From a virus, in the IMG/VR virus record IMGVR_UViG_3300007513_000173, positions 1 through 26,676 of that record: a stretch of DNA of 26,676 nucleotides; one strand, given 5' to 3'. The notes beneath the pieces are model-generated. The model was given only the letters and a program-made list of their open reading frames with translations, had not been told where the DNA came from and did not search any database. Position numbers and translations under genes: made by a program. Positions 1-6,674 of this stretch are shown here, one piece after another (position 1 is the stretch's first letter; the number at the start of each line of letters is the position of its first letter).

Positions 1-23
1 TTCCACGATGAAACCCCTATTCC

Positions 24-60
24 GTCCTGGCCTATCCTGTCGTATCCTGTTTTTGTCCTG
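24..60. repeat. Four helically phased RTCCTG direct repeats
   Basis: The hexamers GTCCTG, ATCCTG, ATCCTG and GTCCTG begin at 24, 34, 44 and 55. The spacing of 10-11 bp places all four on the same face of B-form DNA. The complement reads CAGGAY. Further TATCCTGT octamers lie at 97-104 (inverted) and 186-193. The array could be a regulator-binding or replication-initiator site; the sequence alone does not decide which. Confidence 0.55.
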
Positions 61-75
61 GTCGTAAGCACAGTG

Positions 76-110
76 TTGGTAAGGGGTTAGCCCCTAACAG
101 GATAAACCAA
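76..110. repeat. Imperfect inverted repeat with nested palindrome
   Basis: TTGGT (76-80) is complementary to ACCAA (106-110). Nested inside is GTTAG (86-90), three C bases, and CTAAC (94-98); the alternative pairing GGGG/CCCC is also possible. There is no downstream T run on either strand, so it does not look like an intrinsic terminator. It may be an operator or part of a leader structure. Confidence 0.35.
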
Positions 111-211
111 GACCAAATATCAGATCTATAGTGGTAACACTTATATATACACACCTATGGAGAACCCGTCCTATCCGGCATGATGTATCCTGTTATTATC
201 GGAACATAGGC

Positions 212-712
212 TTAGTGGCGGAATCCACGTGTCAGTCTGCGGTGGGCACCGACCAAGAACCGCTCTGTGAGCCGCTCACTGCTCTCCCAGGTCGTTCCGA
301 GGCATACCGGTATCCCCATGCCCATGAGAGCCAGTATGGTGCCCTCCACCTGGGCTGGTTTGATCCGTGTGGCTCTCCACCGGCCCTTGGCGATCTCTTC
401 CCAGGAGGATTCGACCATGAGGAGGATCTCCCCCCCGTCCTTGCCGATCTGGAGCAGCCGCTTCATCTGTTTCATGAACCTACGCCTATCACTGCCCACA
501 CAGCGGACTAGGTCAGACAAAGACTTTCGCTCAACCATTATTTGATCTTCAAACCCCACCACGCTGTAGTCTCCGGCCTTTAGTGCCTGCTTGGTGGTTG
601 GTATCTCCCCGTTGAACCCGTAGGGCTTCTGCTCTCGTGTATCCACGACTATAGTTGGACCTTCGTAGGGGACTCCGTGCTTCAGCACCTGGAGCAGTTC
701 CTTGTTGGACAT
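212..712 (-). CDS. ERCC4-domain nuclease
   Basis: The 166-aa product looks like a small phage nuclease of the XPF/ERCC4 superfamily. Visible motifs are VDTREQ near residue 23 and a GDYS segment followed by VERKSLSDL near residues 44-65. These match the family's acidic metal-binding core, GDx(n)ERKxxxD. Proteins of this family cut branched or flap DNA; in a phage, a role in recombination or in trimming replication intermediates is likely but inferred. No tandem HhH domain follows, so this is a minimal catalytic version. I chose the ATG at 712 because AGGTG lies about 6 nt upstream; an in-frame GTG at 721 would add three residues. It lies just downstream of a leftward terminator (740-776) that separates it from the primase operon. 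Confidence 0.85.
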   Translation of the reverse strand: MSNKELLQVLKHGVPYEGPTIVVDTREQKPYGFNGEIPTTKQALKAGDYSVVGFEDQIMVERKSLSDLVRCVGSDRRRFMKQMKRLLQIGKDGGEILLMVESSWEEIAKGRWRATRIKPAQVEGTILALMGMGIPVCLGTTWESSERLTERFLVGAHRRLTRGFRH

Positions 713-739
713 GGGGCACACCTATCCGGGTTTAGCGGT

Positions 740-776
740 AAAAAAAGCGACCCCCCGTAGCCCGACGGGAGGTCGC
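740..776 (-). terminator. Intrinsic terminator, leftward
   Basis: On the minus strand the stem arms are GCGACC (776-771) and GGTCGC (752-747). The helix continues inward through about five more pairs after one mismatch, and has a loop of about 6 nt at 759-764. Seven T residues follow directly (746-740). This is the classic rho-independent layout for leftward transcripts from the primase operon. On the + strand the hairpin is followed by AAAG, so it should not terminate rightward transcription. Confidence 0.85.
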
Positions 777-796
777 AAAGAAGGAGAGGCGGGGAA

Positions 797-1066
797 ATGA
801 AACTCGTACTTGTCGAATGGCTCGACATTATCGGTAAGGACTCTTGGCAGTCCCTCGATAAAGCACGTGCAACTTCCCCTGAGAGATTCCGTTCAGTCGG
901 CTGGCTTCTCCGCAGGGACAAAAAGGCAGTAGTCATTGCCGCTTGTCACTCCATGAAGGATGATACCACAGGATCAGTCACCTCGATCCCCTCGGGTTGC
1001 GTATGTTCAGTGAAGACTATTCCTGGGTATCAAATGCCCAGTCTTCCATCTTCGGACTCAAGTTGA
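797..1066 (+). CDS. Small conserved-type phage protein, unknown function
   Basis: An 89-aa product read on the strand opposite to its neighbours. The pattern is W-L-D near the start, then SWQSLDKA, a segment RSVGWLLRRDKKAVVIAA, and IPSGCV near residue 66. This fits a small phage protein type I recall, in which a residue run of the form 'SxGW-hydrophobic-K-hydrophobic' is followed by an IP-x-x-x-I strand. I know no function for it. AAGGAG and a G-rich stretch precede the ATG by about 10 nt. The last 50 nt overlap the 3' end of the convergent primase gene, so the C-terminal residues after about 73 may not be conserved. No promoter is evident in the short gap upstream. Confidence 0.7.
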   Translation: MKLVLVEWLDIIGKDSWQSLDKARATSPERFRSVGWLLRRDKKAVVIAACHSMKDDTTGSVTSIPSGCVCSVKTIPGYQMPSLPSSDSS

Positions 1067-3233
1067 CAAACATAGTCTGCCCCCCGATCTTCTTCTTGTC
1101 AATACGGCTCTTCTTCGTTTCGCCATAGGCGTTCACTACCTCCAAGACCCGGCCAGTCACATGCCTAGCGAAGTTGGTCTTGCTGAAGTGGCAATGAATG
1201 CCCTGATCCTTCAGCCAGGAGTTGTACGACTTGTATGCGTCATTCAGCGGCACCCGGCCTAGTTCCCCTGTGGGGTCATAGGATTCAAACAGCCACGTGC
1301 CGATATGGTCCTCGCTGGTCCGGTACTCCTTCAGTGCCGACTCCACAGCGGCAGGCATATCTGCCCCCTCCTTGAGGTACAGGTGTGCGCCCCTGATAAG
1401 CCAGGATAAGATGCGATCAGCCTCCTGCTTGACCATTCTACGCATAAGCCCATGATCTTGTTCATGCTCAGGTATCACCACGCTGAACGGTACCGGTGCC
1501 ATTCTCCTCCACAACCCATGCCCAGAATCCTTGATTGCGGGAAGGTAGTTGGTCAGGACAATGAATGAGGTTATCGGTCTGAAGGAGTGGGGGTTCTTGA
1601 AGAGCAGCCTCGCCGAGATCAGAGCCTCTCCCCCGGTGAGCATTTTGAACCGCTCGTCGTTCAGGGAGGCTCCTGACCCGAACTCGTGGACAAGTCCAAC
1701 CCTCTTGCCCATGAGGCATGCGACCTTGTTCTCCCCGCCGTCACCCTTGCCCGTGAGCGTCCCCGAAGGTACTGGAATGCAGTAGTCGCCCAGGATCTCC
1801 TGTAGCACCCCGGCAAGCACGGACTTGCCATTGGCCCCGTCCCCGAACAGTATCAATGCCTTACTGAACCCGACGTTTCCCAGGATACATGCCCCAAGGC
1901 ACTTCTGTAGGTATCTCACGGTTTCCGGGTCTTCCGACAGAACTTTGAAGAGGAACTCTACGAACTCCTTAGGCTCCTCCTCGTCGTAGGACACACGGTC
2001 AATAACGCTTGTCAGCAGGTCTTCTCTGTCGTGGTCGGAGTACTCTACCCCCTCTGCCGTCACCGTAGCGGTCGCATTCCGTGTGTTGACCTTGTGGTCC
2101 TTGTTGTCCAGGTCTTTGGCCCTCACCCAGTACTCGCTGAACAGTGCTGCTCCGTTTACGATACTGCTGATACCCTTAGCGGTAAGTAGCCTGCGGCACA
2201 TGCGGTGTAGACCCTCGTTGCGGTTCCTGGAGTCAACCATAAGCCTCATAAGGTATCTCCTGCACCTTACCTTGGTCAACTGGTCAGCCTTCTCTCCCAT
2301 TTCCCAATGGGTTCCATTCCAGTAGATCCACCCCATGCCGGTTTCGTAACGCATATCTGCGCCATGGCGACGCATAAATGCGTCTGCGATAGAACTCTCG
2401 ATTGCCTCTGGTAGTTCGTCGCCGTCCTCGTCAACCTGTGCTGGTCTTGAGTAGACGCTCCTGATGGTCGCTGCGACCTCGTAGTCGGCCAGTGGCGGGA
2501 CGTTGGTGGCTGAGTTGACTGCGTCTGCGAGTTCACGTGCGTCCTCCTCGGAGATCCCCTGGTCCCTCATGGATCGAACCTCGTCGAAGATCCGGTTGTT
2601 TCTCCCACCTTCCCCCTGCTTCTCTCCGCCTTCGGGGAAGTCGTTGAAGTCGTGGGTGCTGCTGCCGACCTCGTGTAGGTGGGTTCTGACGCATTTGTCT
2701 TCGTTCTTATTGTTGAATGACCCTGGCAGCCTCATGATCCTGGCGACCTCGCAAACCTTCATGTCTCCGCCAAGTTTCTGTGCGAGGTGCTTTAGTTTCG
2801 CCAGCAGTGCCTTGTTTGGTCGCCCGTTACCGTCTAGTGCCGGGACTTTGTAGTCAAGCACCCAGTACATGTGTACCCCGTTGCCTGACAGCACAAGCCA
2901 GTTGGGCGCAAGCCCGGTTAGGTCAGCAGCATTGTCTGCGTATGTGACTGGATCAACGGAGGAGGTGTCAACCCCGTCGATATCCACCCACAAGGCTCTG
3001 ACAAACCCGGTGTTGCTTGCTCCTCCGCCAGAGTGGGGGCATACCCTGCTTGCCACCCCGAACCCAATGTTCAGCGTGGATTCGTTGACCCACGGCGGTG
3101 GTTCCTGCACCTCCCCTGCTTCTCCCACAAGGCACAGTGCGCTGCGTGGCGACGCTGTCCCCCAGGTTCTGAGGTTGACCCACTCGCCTGGGTCGAACAG
3201 TTGGGACAGGAACTTGTTAGTGTCACTTTTCAT
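1017..3233 (-). CDS. Primase-polymerase fused to SF3 (D5/P4-type) helicase
   Basis: The 738-aa product combines a primase and a replicative helicase. The N-terminal part looks like an archaeo-eukaryotic-type PrimPol domain: VDID near residues 83-86 supplies two catalytic aspartates, SGNGVHMYW near 116-124 carries the conserved histidine, and RIMRLPGSFNNK lies near 165-176. The C-terminal part is a superfamily-3 helicase: Walker A GDGANGKS at about 464-471, an acidic Walker-B-like GLVHEF, and a downstream ILTNYLP...LWRRMAPVPF segment typical of the P4/D5 group (sensor asparagine and arginine finger). I place the start at the ATG at 3233 because AAGGAG lies 7 nt upstream; the in-frame codon at 3251 lacks this. 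The start overlaps the upstream 77-aa gene by 11 nt, which suggests translational coupling. It is the last gene of the leftward operon. Confidence 0.93.
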   Translation of the reverse strand: MKSDTNKFLSQLFDPGEWVNLRTWGTASPRSALCLVGEAGEVQEPPPWVNESTLNIGFGVASRVCPHSGGGASNTGFVRALWVDIDGVDTSSVDPVTYADNAADLTGLAPNWLVLSGNGVHMYWVLDYKVPALDGNGRPNKALLAKLKHLAQKLGGDMKVCEVARIMRLPGSFNNKNEDKCVRTHLHEVGSSTHDFNDFPEGGEKQGEGGRNNRIFDEVRSMRDQGISEEDARELADAVNSATNVPPLADYEVAATIRSVYSRPAQVDEDGDELPEAIESSIADAFMRRHGADMRYETGMGWIYWNGTHWEMGEKADQLTKVRCRRYLMRLMVDSRNRNEGLHRMCRRLLTAKGISSIVNGAALFSEYWVRAKDLDNKDHKVNTRNATATVTAEGVEYSDHDREDLLTSVIDRVSYDEEEPKEFVEFLFKVLSEDPETVRYLQKCLGACILGNVGFSKALILFGDGANGKSVLAGVLQEILGDYCIPVPSGTLTGKGDGGENKVACLMGKRVGLVHEFGSGASLNDERFKMLTGGEALISARLLFKNPHSFRPITSFIVLTNYLPAIKDSGHGLWRRMAPVPFSVVIPEHEQDHGLMRRMVKQEADRILSWLIRGAHLYLKEGADMPAAVESALKEYRTSEDHIGTWLFESYDPTGELGRVPLNDAYKSYNSWLKDQGIHCHFSKTNFARHVTGRVLEVVNAYGETKKSRIDKKKIGGQTMFVNLSPKMEDWAFDTQE

Positions 3234-3456
3234 TAGTCTTCTCCTTCTCATCTAGGGCTAAACTCGCTGTGTCAGCGATCTCTCTTGCTAGCCCGTGTGC
3301 TCCTACGAGAGGTATCTCTAGTGCTCCATGCACCTCTCCCGTGGCTCTATGCAGTTCTATTACGACAGCCCCGCTCCCGGAGTCATGAAAGACCTTGCAA
3401 TAGGTTATGGGGTAGTCTGTCACGTCCTTTGAACGCTGCTTCGGCTTCATACTCAT
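3223..3456 (-). CDS. Hypothetical protein, 77 aa
   Basis: I do not recognise this small protein. It begins MSMKPKQRSKD, continues with a likely beta-rich core (YCKVFHDSGSGAVVIELHR), and ends in a charged helix. The ATG at 3456 has AAGG about 7 nt upstream. It lies inside the last 74 nt of the preceding 214-aa gene in another frame, and its own last 11 nt overlap the primase start. No signal peptide or membrane segment is visible. The operon position suggests a replication accessory or regulatory role, but nothing in the protein shows this. Confidence 0.6.
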   Translation of the reverse strand: MSMKPKQRSKDVTDYPITYCKVFHDSGSGAVVIELHRATGEVHGALEIPLVGAHGLAREIADTASLALDEKEKTNEK

Positions 3457-4027
3457 GCAGTGCCTTCTCTATCCGTATCCGTGCCAGTTCCAGGGCTTGG
3501 TCCCGGTCATAAGGTTTCGGTGTTTCTGTATGTGTCTCCACCCACCCACACAGCGGGCCGCTGTAATAGACGAGTGGCCTAGTATCGTATCCCGTTTGTG
3601 CGTCGGGGTCAAGCAGTGTCTCGTGTGCGTACGCACAGAACGACATCAACTCAGCGTGGCAACACGCCTCCGCCTTCTTTAGCATGTCGAGGATCTCTAG
3701 TATCCTATCTCCTATATCAACTGTGGCGTACGTCCTCAGCGACTCTGCCCAGTCCTCGTAGAAGTCCTTGTCCAGCCTTACCCGTGCTAGGTGGTTGATA
3801 TACCTGCGTGATCTATCCCGTATCTCCTGTGGCGGCATTGTCGTATGTTCATTGAACATATCTACCACCGCATACTTCAACTCCTCCGTCTCCACCACCG
3901 CTGGAACCAAGAACCTCAAATCCCTCATGTTCGGTAGGGCGGGGGACAACATATCCTTCCGTATGGGCCAGCCTGGGTCGTCCAGGTGGCCTTTCTTTAT
4001 GTGCAAAAGCGTTAGCGGACTCCGCAT
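3383..4027 (-). CDS. Hypothetical protein, 214 aa
   Basis: Not recognised. The product is mostly soluble and predicted helical, with a cysteine/histidine-containing stretch (KKAEACCHAELMSFCAYAH) in the middle and a charged helix at the C-terminus. The ATG at 4027 has GGAG 5 nt upstream. A TTG at 4069 is in frame but has no better ribosome site. With the 4027 start it overlaps the upstream HTH gene by 179 nt in a different frame. Starts at 3952 or 3928 would shorten that overlap but have poorer SD spacing. It lies between the HTH gene and the primase in the leftward operon. Confidence 0.65.
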   Translation of the reverse strand: MRSPLTLLHIKKGHLDDPGWPIRKDMLSPALPNMRDLRFLVPAVVETEELKYAVVDMFNEHTTMPPQEIRDRSRRYINHLARVRLDKDFYEDWAESLRTYATVDIGDRILEILDMLKKAEACCHAELMSFCAYAHETLLDPDAQTGYDTRPLVYYSGPLCGWVETHTETPKPYDRDQALELARIRIEKALHEYEAEAAFKGRDRLPHNLLQGLS

Positions 4028-4166
4028 TGATTCTCCAAACTCCTGTGTCGGGGCATTTATAGGAGGCAAGCCTCCCGGAGGAGCAGAAGAGGCATACCCT
4101 CGATCTGCTGACCCCCAGAAGGCTTGCGGCTTCCTGTGTGGTTATGTGGCTAGAAGGGTGTGGCAT
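3849..4166 (-). CDS. Helix-turn-helix (excisionase/MerR-like) protein with AT-hook-like motif
   Basis: The 105-aa product opens with a compact DNA-binding domain: ITTQEAASLLGVSRSRVCLF forms the helix-turn-helix, then a wing GRLASYKCPDTGVWRI and NAESANAF. This is the order seen in HTH_17/excisionase-type domains, with small-residue helix contacts and a 'W-R-hydrophobic' end. It is followed at residues 59-64 by PPGRPR, an AT-hook-like GRP core that may bind the minor groove. The C-terminal 40 residues are glycine-rich, overlap the next gene in another frame, and may be poorly conserved. The ATG at 4166 overlaps the SSB end by 17 nt. It could regulate this operon or help origin recognition; both roles are inference. 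Confidence 0.72.
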   Translation of the reverse strand: MPHPSSHITTQEAASLLGVSRSRVCLFCSSGRLASYKCPDTGVWRINAESANAFAHKERPPGRPRLAHTEGYVVPRPTEHEGFEVLGSSGGGDGGVEVCGGRYVQ

Positions 4167-4515
4167 TTTCGTTACCAGCCCCGACCGTGGTGGACTCCTC
4201 CATTGGCGGCAACTTGAACTGGACGTTGTGCGCCACGATCTGGTGCTTGGTCCGCTTGTTGCCGTTCTTGTCCACCCACTCGTCCTGGGTGATACGCCCT
4301 TCGACGACCAACTCGTCGCCTTGTCGGCAGTACTCACACACGACCTCTGCGGTCTTCTTCCACGCCGTCACGTCCATGAAGACGACTTCGGAGTTCTCCT
4401 TATTGCCACGGTTGGCGGCAATCCTGAGATTGGTTACAGGGACTCCGTTCGGGGTCTCCCTGAGTTCGGGGTCTTTGGTCAAGTTCCCCGCAAGAATAAC
4501 AGTGTTGATCTGCAT
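4150..4515 (-). CDS. ssb: Single-stranded DNA-binding protein
   Basis: The 121-aa product has a bacterial-type OB fold: INTVILAGNLTKDPELRETP at the N-terminus, then VTNLRIAANR, FMDVTAWKKTAEVV, and GDELVVEGRI near residues 66-75. It coats ssDNA during replication. The C-terminus ends in Pro-Phe like bacterial SSB interaction tips, though the tail is short and only mildly acidic. The start at 4515 has AAAGGA about 6 nt upstream and gives the standard MQIN N-terminus; the reading frame is open further upstream, but those residues do not resemble SSB. It is the first gene of the leftward operon. Confidence 0.95.
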   Translation of the reverse strand: MQINTVILAGNLTKDPELRETPNGVPVTNLRIAANRGNKENSEVVFMDVTAWKKTAEVVCEYCRQGDELVVEGRITQDEWVDKNGNKRTKHQIVAHNVQFKLPPMEESTTVGAGNENATPF

Positions 4516-4692
4516 GCAGATCCTTTCAGTAGGGGGCTTACGCCCGTAGTTACCTCCCTCTCTCACGGGGAGGAGAGGCCATTCTCTCACGACCGGTGCC
4601 GCCGTCAATAGATTCCAGAACATTTTTTCCATGAAGAACTATTGCCAACTATAGGTATATGCCGTAGACTCGTATGCATGAGAGGTTGGTGT
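4516..4692. promoter_or_regulatory. Divergent intergenic region between replication and structural operons
   Basis: This 177-nt gap separates leftward and rightward operons and should contain promoters for both, although I cannot assign a convincing -35/-10 pair. Candidates include TTGCCA at about 4636 with TATAGG/TATATG shortly after. Two short hairpins sit in the SSB leader: GGGC-TTAC-GCCC at 4534-4545, and CCTCCC...GGGAGG at 4553-4573 with a 9-nt loop. Neither is followed by a T run. Confidence 0.4.
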
Positions 4693-5229
4693 ATGTCTTT
4701 ACCTTCCCCAAAGATTCCTGGTGGTTCTTCCAAGGGCAAGTATGACGACATGGTTGTTCGTCTAGGCCTGAAGGACCAGATGCGTGAGAGTATAAAGGGC
4801 GGAGCCACGTTCGAGGAAGCGTGCGAGTCTGCTGGAGTGCCTGTCGAGTTGGCTCTTGGTTTGACAAAGACCGACGAGGACTACATGGATATGTGGTCTA
4901 TAGCGAACCGTGCTGTGGGTGCTCCTGCCCCGAGGGTGTATCCCTCTACGGTACACCGCTCGCCTACTGAGGTGAAGGAAGGCTTCATGGAAATGCTTCA
5001 GGAGGCTGGTCTTTACGAGAAGTTGGGTCAGATGGCTGCCATGGCGGAGCCGGGAACCAAAGAGGGTAACCGTGTGCTTATGTTCTTCGGCAGGTCTATA
5101 TTGCCCATGGTTCTTCCCAAGGAGGCACCGGAGGCACCAACGATAGTCGCTTTGAAGGAGAAGACCGACGAAGAACTCAGGGACATGCTATTGACCATGC
5201 GTAAGGACCGGGTGAGTGGCGATGGATAG
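4693..5229 (+). CDS. Putative terminase small subunit
   Basis: The 178-aa product lies directly upstream of the large terminase, where small subunits normally sit. A likely DNA-binding helix-turn-helix is GGATFEEACESAGVPVELAL near residues 36-55. A helical central region (EVKEGFMEMLQEAGLYEKL) could mediate ring assembly, and the charged C-terminus (EKTDEELRDMLLTMRKDR) could contact TerL. The assignment rests on position, size and helix content, not on a clear family signature. I chose the ATG at 4693 because AGAGG lies 8 nt upstream; upstream in-frame ATGs at 4642 and 4678 lack a ribosome site. It overlaps the large-terminase start by 8 nt. Confidence 0.65.
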   Translation: MSLPSPKIPGGSSKGKYDDMVVRLGLKDQMRESIKGGATFEEACESAGVPVELALGLTKTDEDYMDMWSIANRAVGAPAPRVYPSTVHRSPTEVKEGFMEMLQEAGLYEKLGQMAAMAEPGTKEGNRVLMFFGRSILPMVLPKEAPEAPTIVALKEKTDEELRDMLLTMRKDRVSGDG

Positions 5230-6673
5230 GGAAGACCTCCTGAAGGCTGTCCAAGCACAGAGTGAACTTTCCCGAAGGAAGAGTCTTGACCTGTTGGCGA
5301 CTATCGACCCCAATGACCGTCAGCGTGTCTTCTTGAACGCAACCTCGAAAGAGACCATGCTGACTGGTGCAAATCAGGCGGGAAAGTCTACGGCACTCTG
5401 CATGAAGTTCACGTACCACGTCACAGGTATATACCCGGACTGGTACACGGGTCATAGGTTTGAGGGTCCAGTCCAGGGTGCCTTGGGTGGTGAGACGGCT
5501 CAGTCTACGAGGGATCTACTCGTGAACAGGTTGCTTGGTCCTCCAGAGGAGCGTGGTGGCGGTTACTTGCCAGCAGACTCCTTTGACCCCGAAGAGGATA
5601 TAACGAGGCTCAGTGGTGGTGTTGCCAACCAGATAGATTACTTCAGGGTGAAGCACTACGACTCCTCGGGGGTTTTTGACGGCTACTCGAAGGTGTATGT
5701 GTTTGCGTACTCCACAGGCTGGCGGAGGTTGCAGGGTTACTCCCTGGACCTAGTTGCTATTGACGAGGAGCCTGACATGATGGTGTATGACGAACTATCT
5801 GCACGTACAAATGCTACTGGTGGATATGTTGATATAGCCATGACCCCTCTTCGGGGAGAGACTGAACTCTATATGCTGTTTGAGAAGTCTCCCAAGAATG
5901 GTATCAAGCGTCTGATAAACTACGACATATCAGAGGCGGATCACATGGGTAAAGATCACCGTGACACGCTAATGCAGAAGTATGAGAACAACCCACTTGC
6001 TGAGGCAAGGTTGCATGGTAGGCCGGTTCGTTCTCAGGGGCTTATTTACAGCATACCGCAGGGCGAGATAATCACCCCGGACTTCATTGTCTCAGAGAAG
6101 TTCCACCAGATCATAGGTATCGACTTGGCGCACACGGTGGGTAAGTATGCAGCCGTCCGTATAGCGAAAGACCCTATGTCTGGTATATGCTACGTGGTGG
6201 ACGACTTCAAGGACGAGAATATAATGCTTGGAGATTTCGCTGCTAGGCTACGTGTCATGGGTGGTCACGAGATACCCGTTGCATGGCCGCATGACGGTAT
6301 GCGCCAGACGAACAGCGGCACAATAGTAAGCGAACTCCGTGGGCACGGAATCAATGTGCTCAACGAGGCTTCCTATGTGGTGGACCCAATGACAGGCAAG
6401 AAGAGCCGTGCCGTAATGAACATAATAGAAGAGACTATGGGCATGCTTCAGACTGGCATGCTCGTCTTTATGGCTAATGGTTGCAAGAGCACGTTGGAGG
6501 AGATGCGAAGGTATCGACACCACAAGGGTAAGGTTGCGCCGAACCAGGAGGACCACTGTATCGACGCACTGCATAAGGCTGTTATGATGTTGCGCTTCTG
6601 TAAGCCGACAGGCAGCCACATGGTGCGTGGAACAAGGGTTAGAATAGTTGACGAAGATTTCTTTGGGGGATGA
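5222..6673 (+). CDS. terL: Terminase large subunit (ATPase/nuclease)
   Basis: The 483-aa DNA-packaging motor. The ATPase domain has a Walker A loop GANQAGKST at 49-57, Walker B LVAIDEE at 177-183 and the coupling motif DIAMTPL near 204-210. The RNase H-like nuclease follows, with acidic residues at IGIDLAH (D301), WPHDG (D358) and DHCIDAL (D448). GRPVRSQGLIY marks the usual junction into the nuclease domain. The length fits this family. The ATG at 5222 has GGTGAG 5 nt upstream; a GTG at 5216 two codons earlier is a fair alternative. It acts at the portal with the preceding small subunit to cut and pump DNA. Confidence 0.95.
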   Translation: MDREDLLKAVQAQSELSRRKSLDLLATIDPNDRQRVFLNATSKETMLTGANQAGKSTALCMKFTYHVTGIYPDWYTGHRFEGPVQGALGGETAQSTRDLLVNRLLGPPEERGGGYLPADSFDPEEDITRLSGGVANQIDYFRVKHYDSSGVFDGYSKVYVFAYSTGWRRLQGYSLDLVAIDEEPDMMVYDELSARTNATGGYVDIAMTPLRGETELYMLFEKSPKNGIKRLINYDISEADHMGKDHRDTLMQKYENNPLAEARLHGRPVRSQGLIYSIPQGEIITPDFIVSEKFHQIIGIDLAHTVGKYAAVRIAKDPMSGICYVVDDFKDENIMLGDFAARLRVMGGHEIPVAWPHDGMRQTNSGTIVSELRGHGINVLNEASYVVDPMTGKKSRAVMNIIEETMGMLQTGMLVFMANGCKSTLEEMRRYRHHKGKVAPNQEDHCIDALHKAVMMLRFCKPTGSHMVRGTRVRIVDEDFFGG

Positions 6674-6674
6674 T

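Larger units (their letters stand above)
1..211. other. Non-coding region with phased RTCCTG repeats and an inverted repeat
   Basis: I see no credible gene here. The stretch holds four copies of RTCCTG on the + strand, at 24-29, 34-39, 44-49 and 55-60, so they are spaced 10, 10 and 11 bp. Two of them extend to TATCCTGT (33-40 and 43-50). The same octamer recurs at 186-193, and in inverted orientation at 97-104. An inverted repeat occupies about 76-110. An AT-rich patch (TTATATATAC) lies near 141-150. Spacing of one helical turn suggests that a protein binds one face of the DNA, as in an operator or origin iteron cluster. That function is inference. Confidence 0.5.

Noticed and set aside
32-160. 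Possible 41-codon minus-strand ORF preceded by an ATAGGTGTG like that of the nuclease gene
   Set aside because: The product is aromatic and basic without domain pattern, and it crosses the inverted repeat and phased repeats, so chance is more likely.
131-545. Plus-strand reading frames opposite the nuclease gene
   Set aside because: The minus-strand frame carries clear ERCC4 motifs; the plus-strand products have no recognisable pattern and no convincing SD.
4553-4573. CCTCCC/GGGAGG hairpin as a terminator in the SSB leader
   Set aside because: No T run follows on either strand; kept only as a possible leader structure.
4516-4632. N-terminal extension of SSB from 4632
   Set aside because: The added residues do not fit the OB fold and the start at 4515 has the proper SD and canonical N-terminus.
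4640-4665. ACTATAGG resembling the core of a T7-type phage promoter
   Set aside because: Only a short core matches. Other CTATAG sites in the window (near 126, 641, 17980 and 20352) lie mostly inside genes and share no wider consensus, and no phage RNA polymerase gene is in view.
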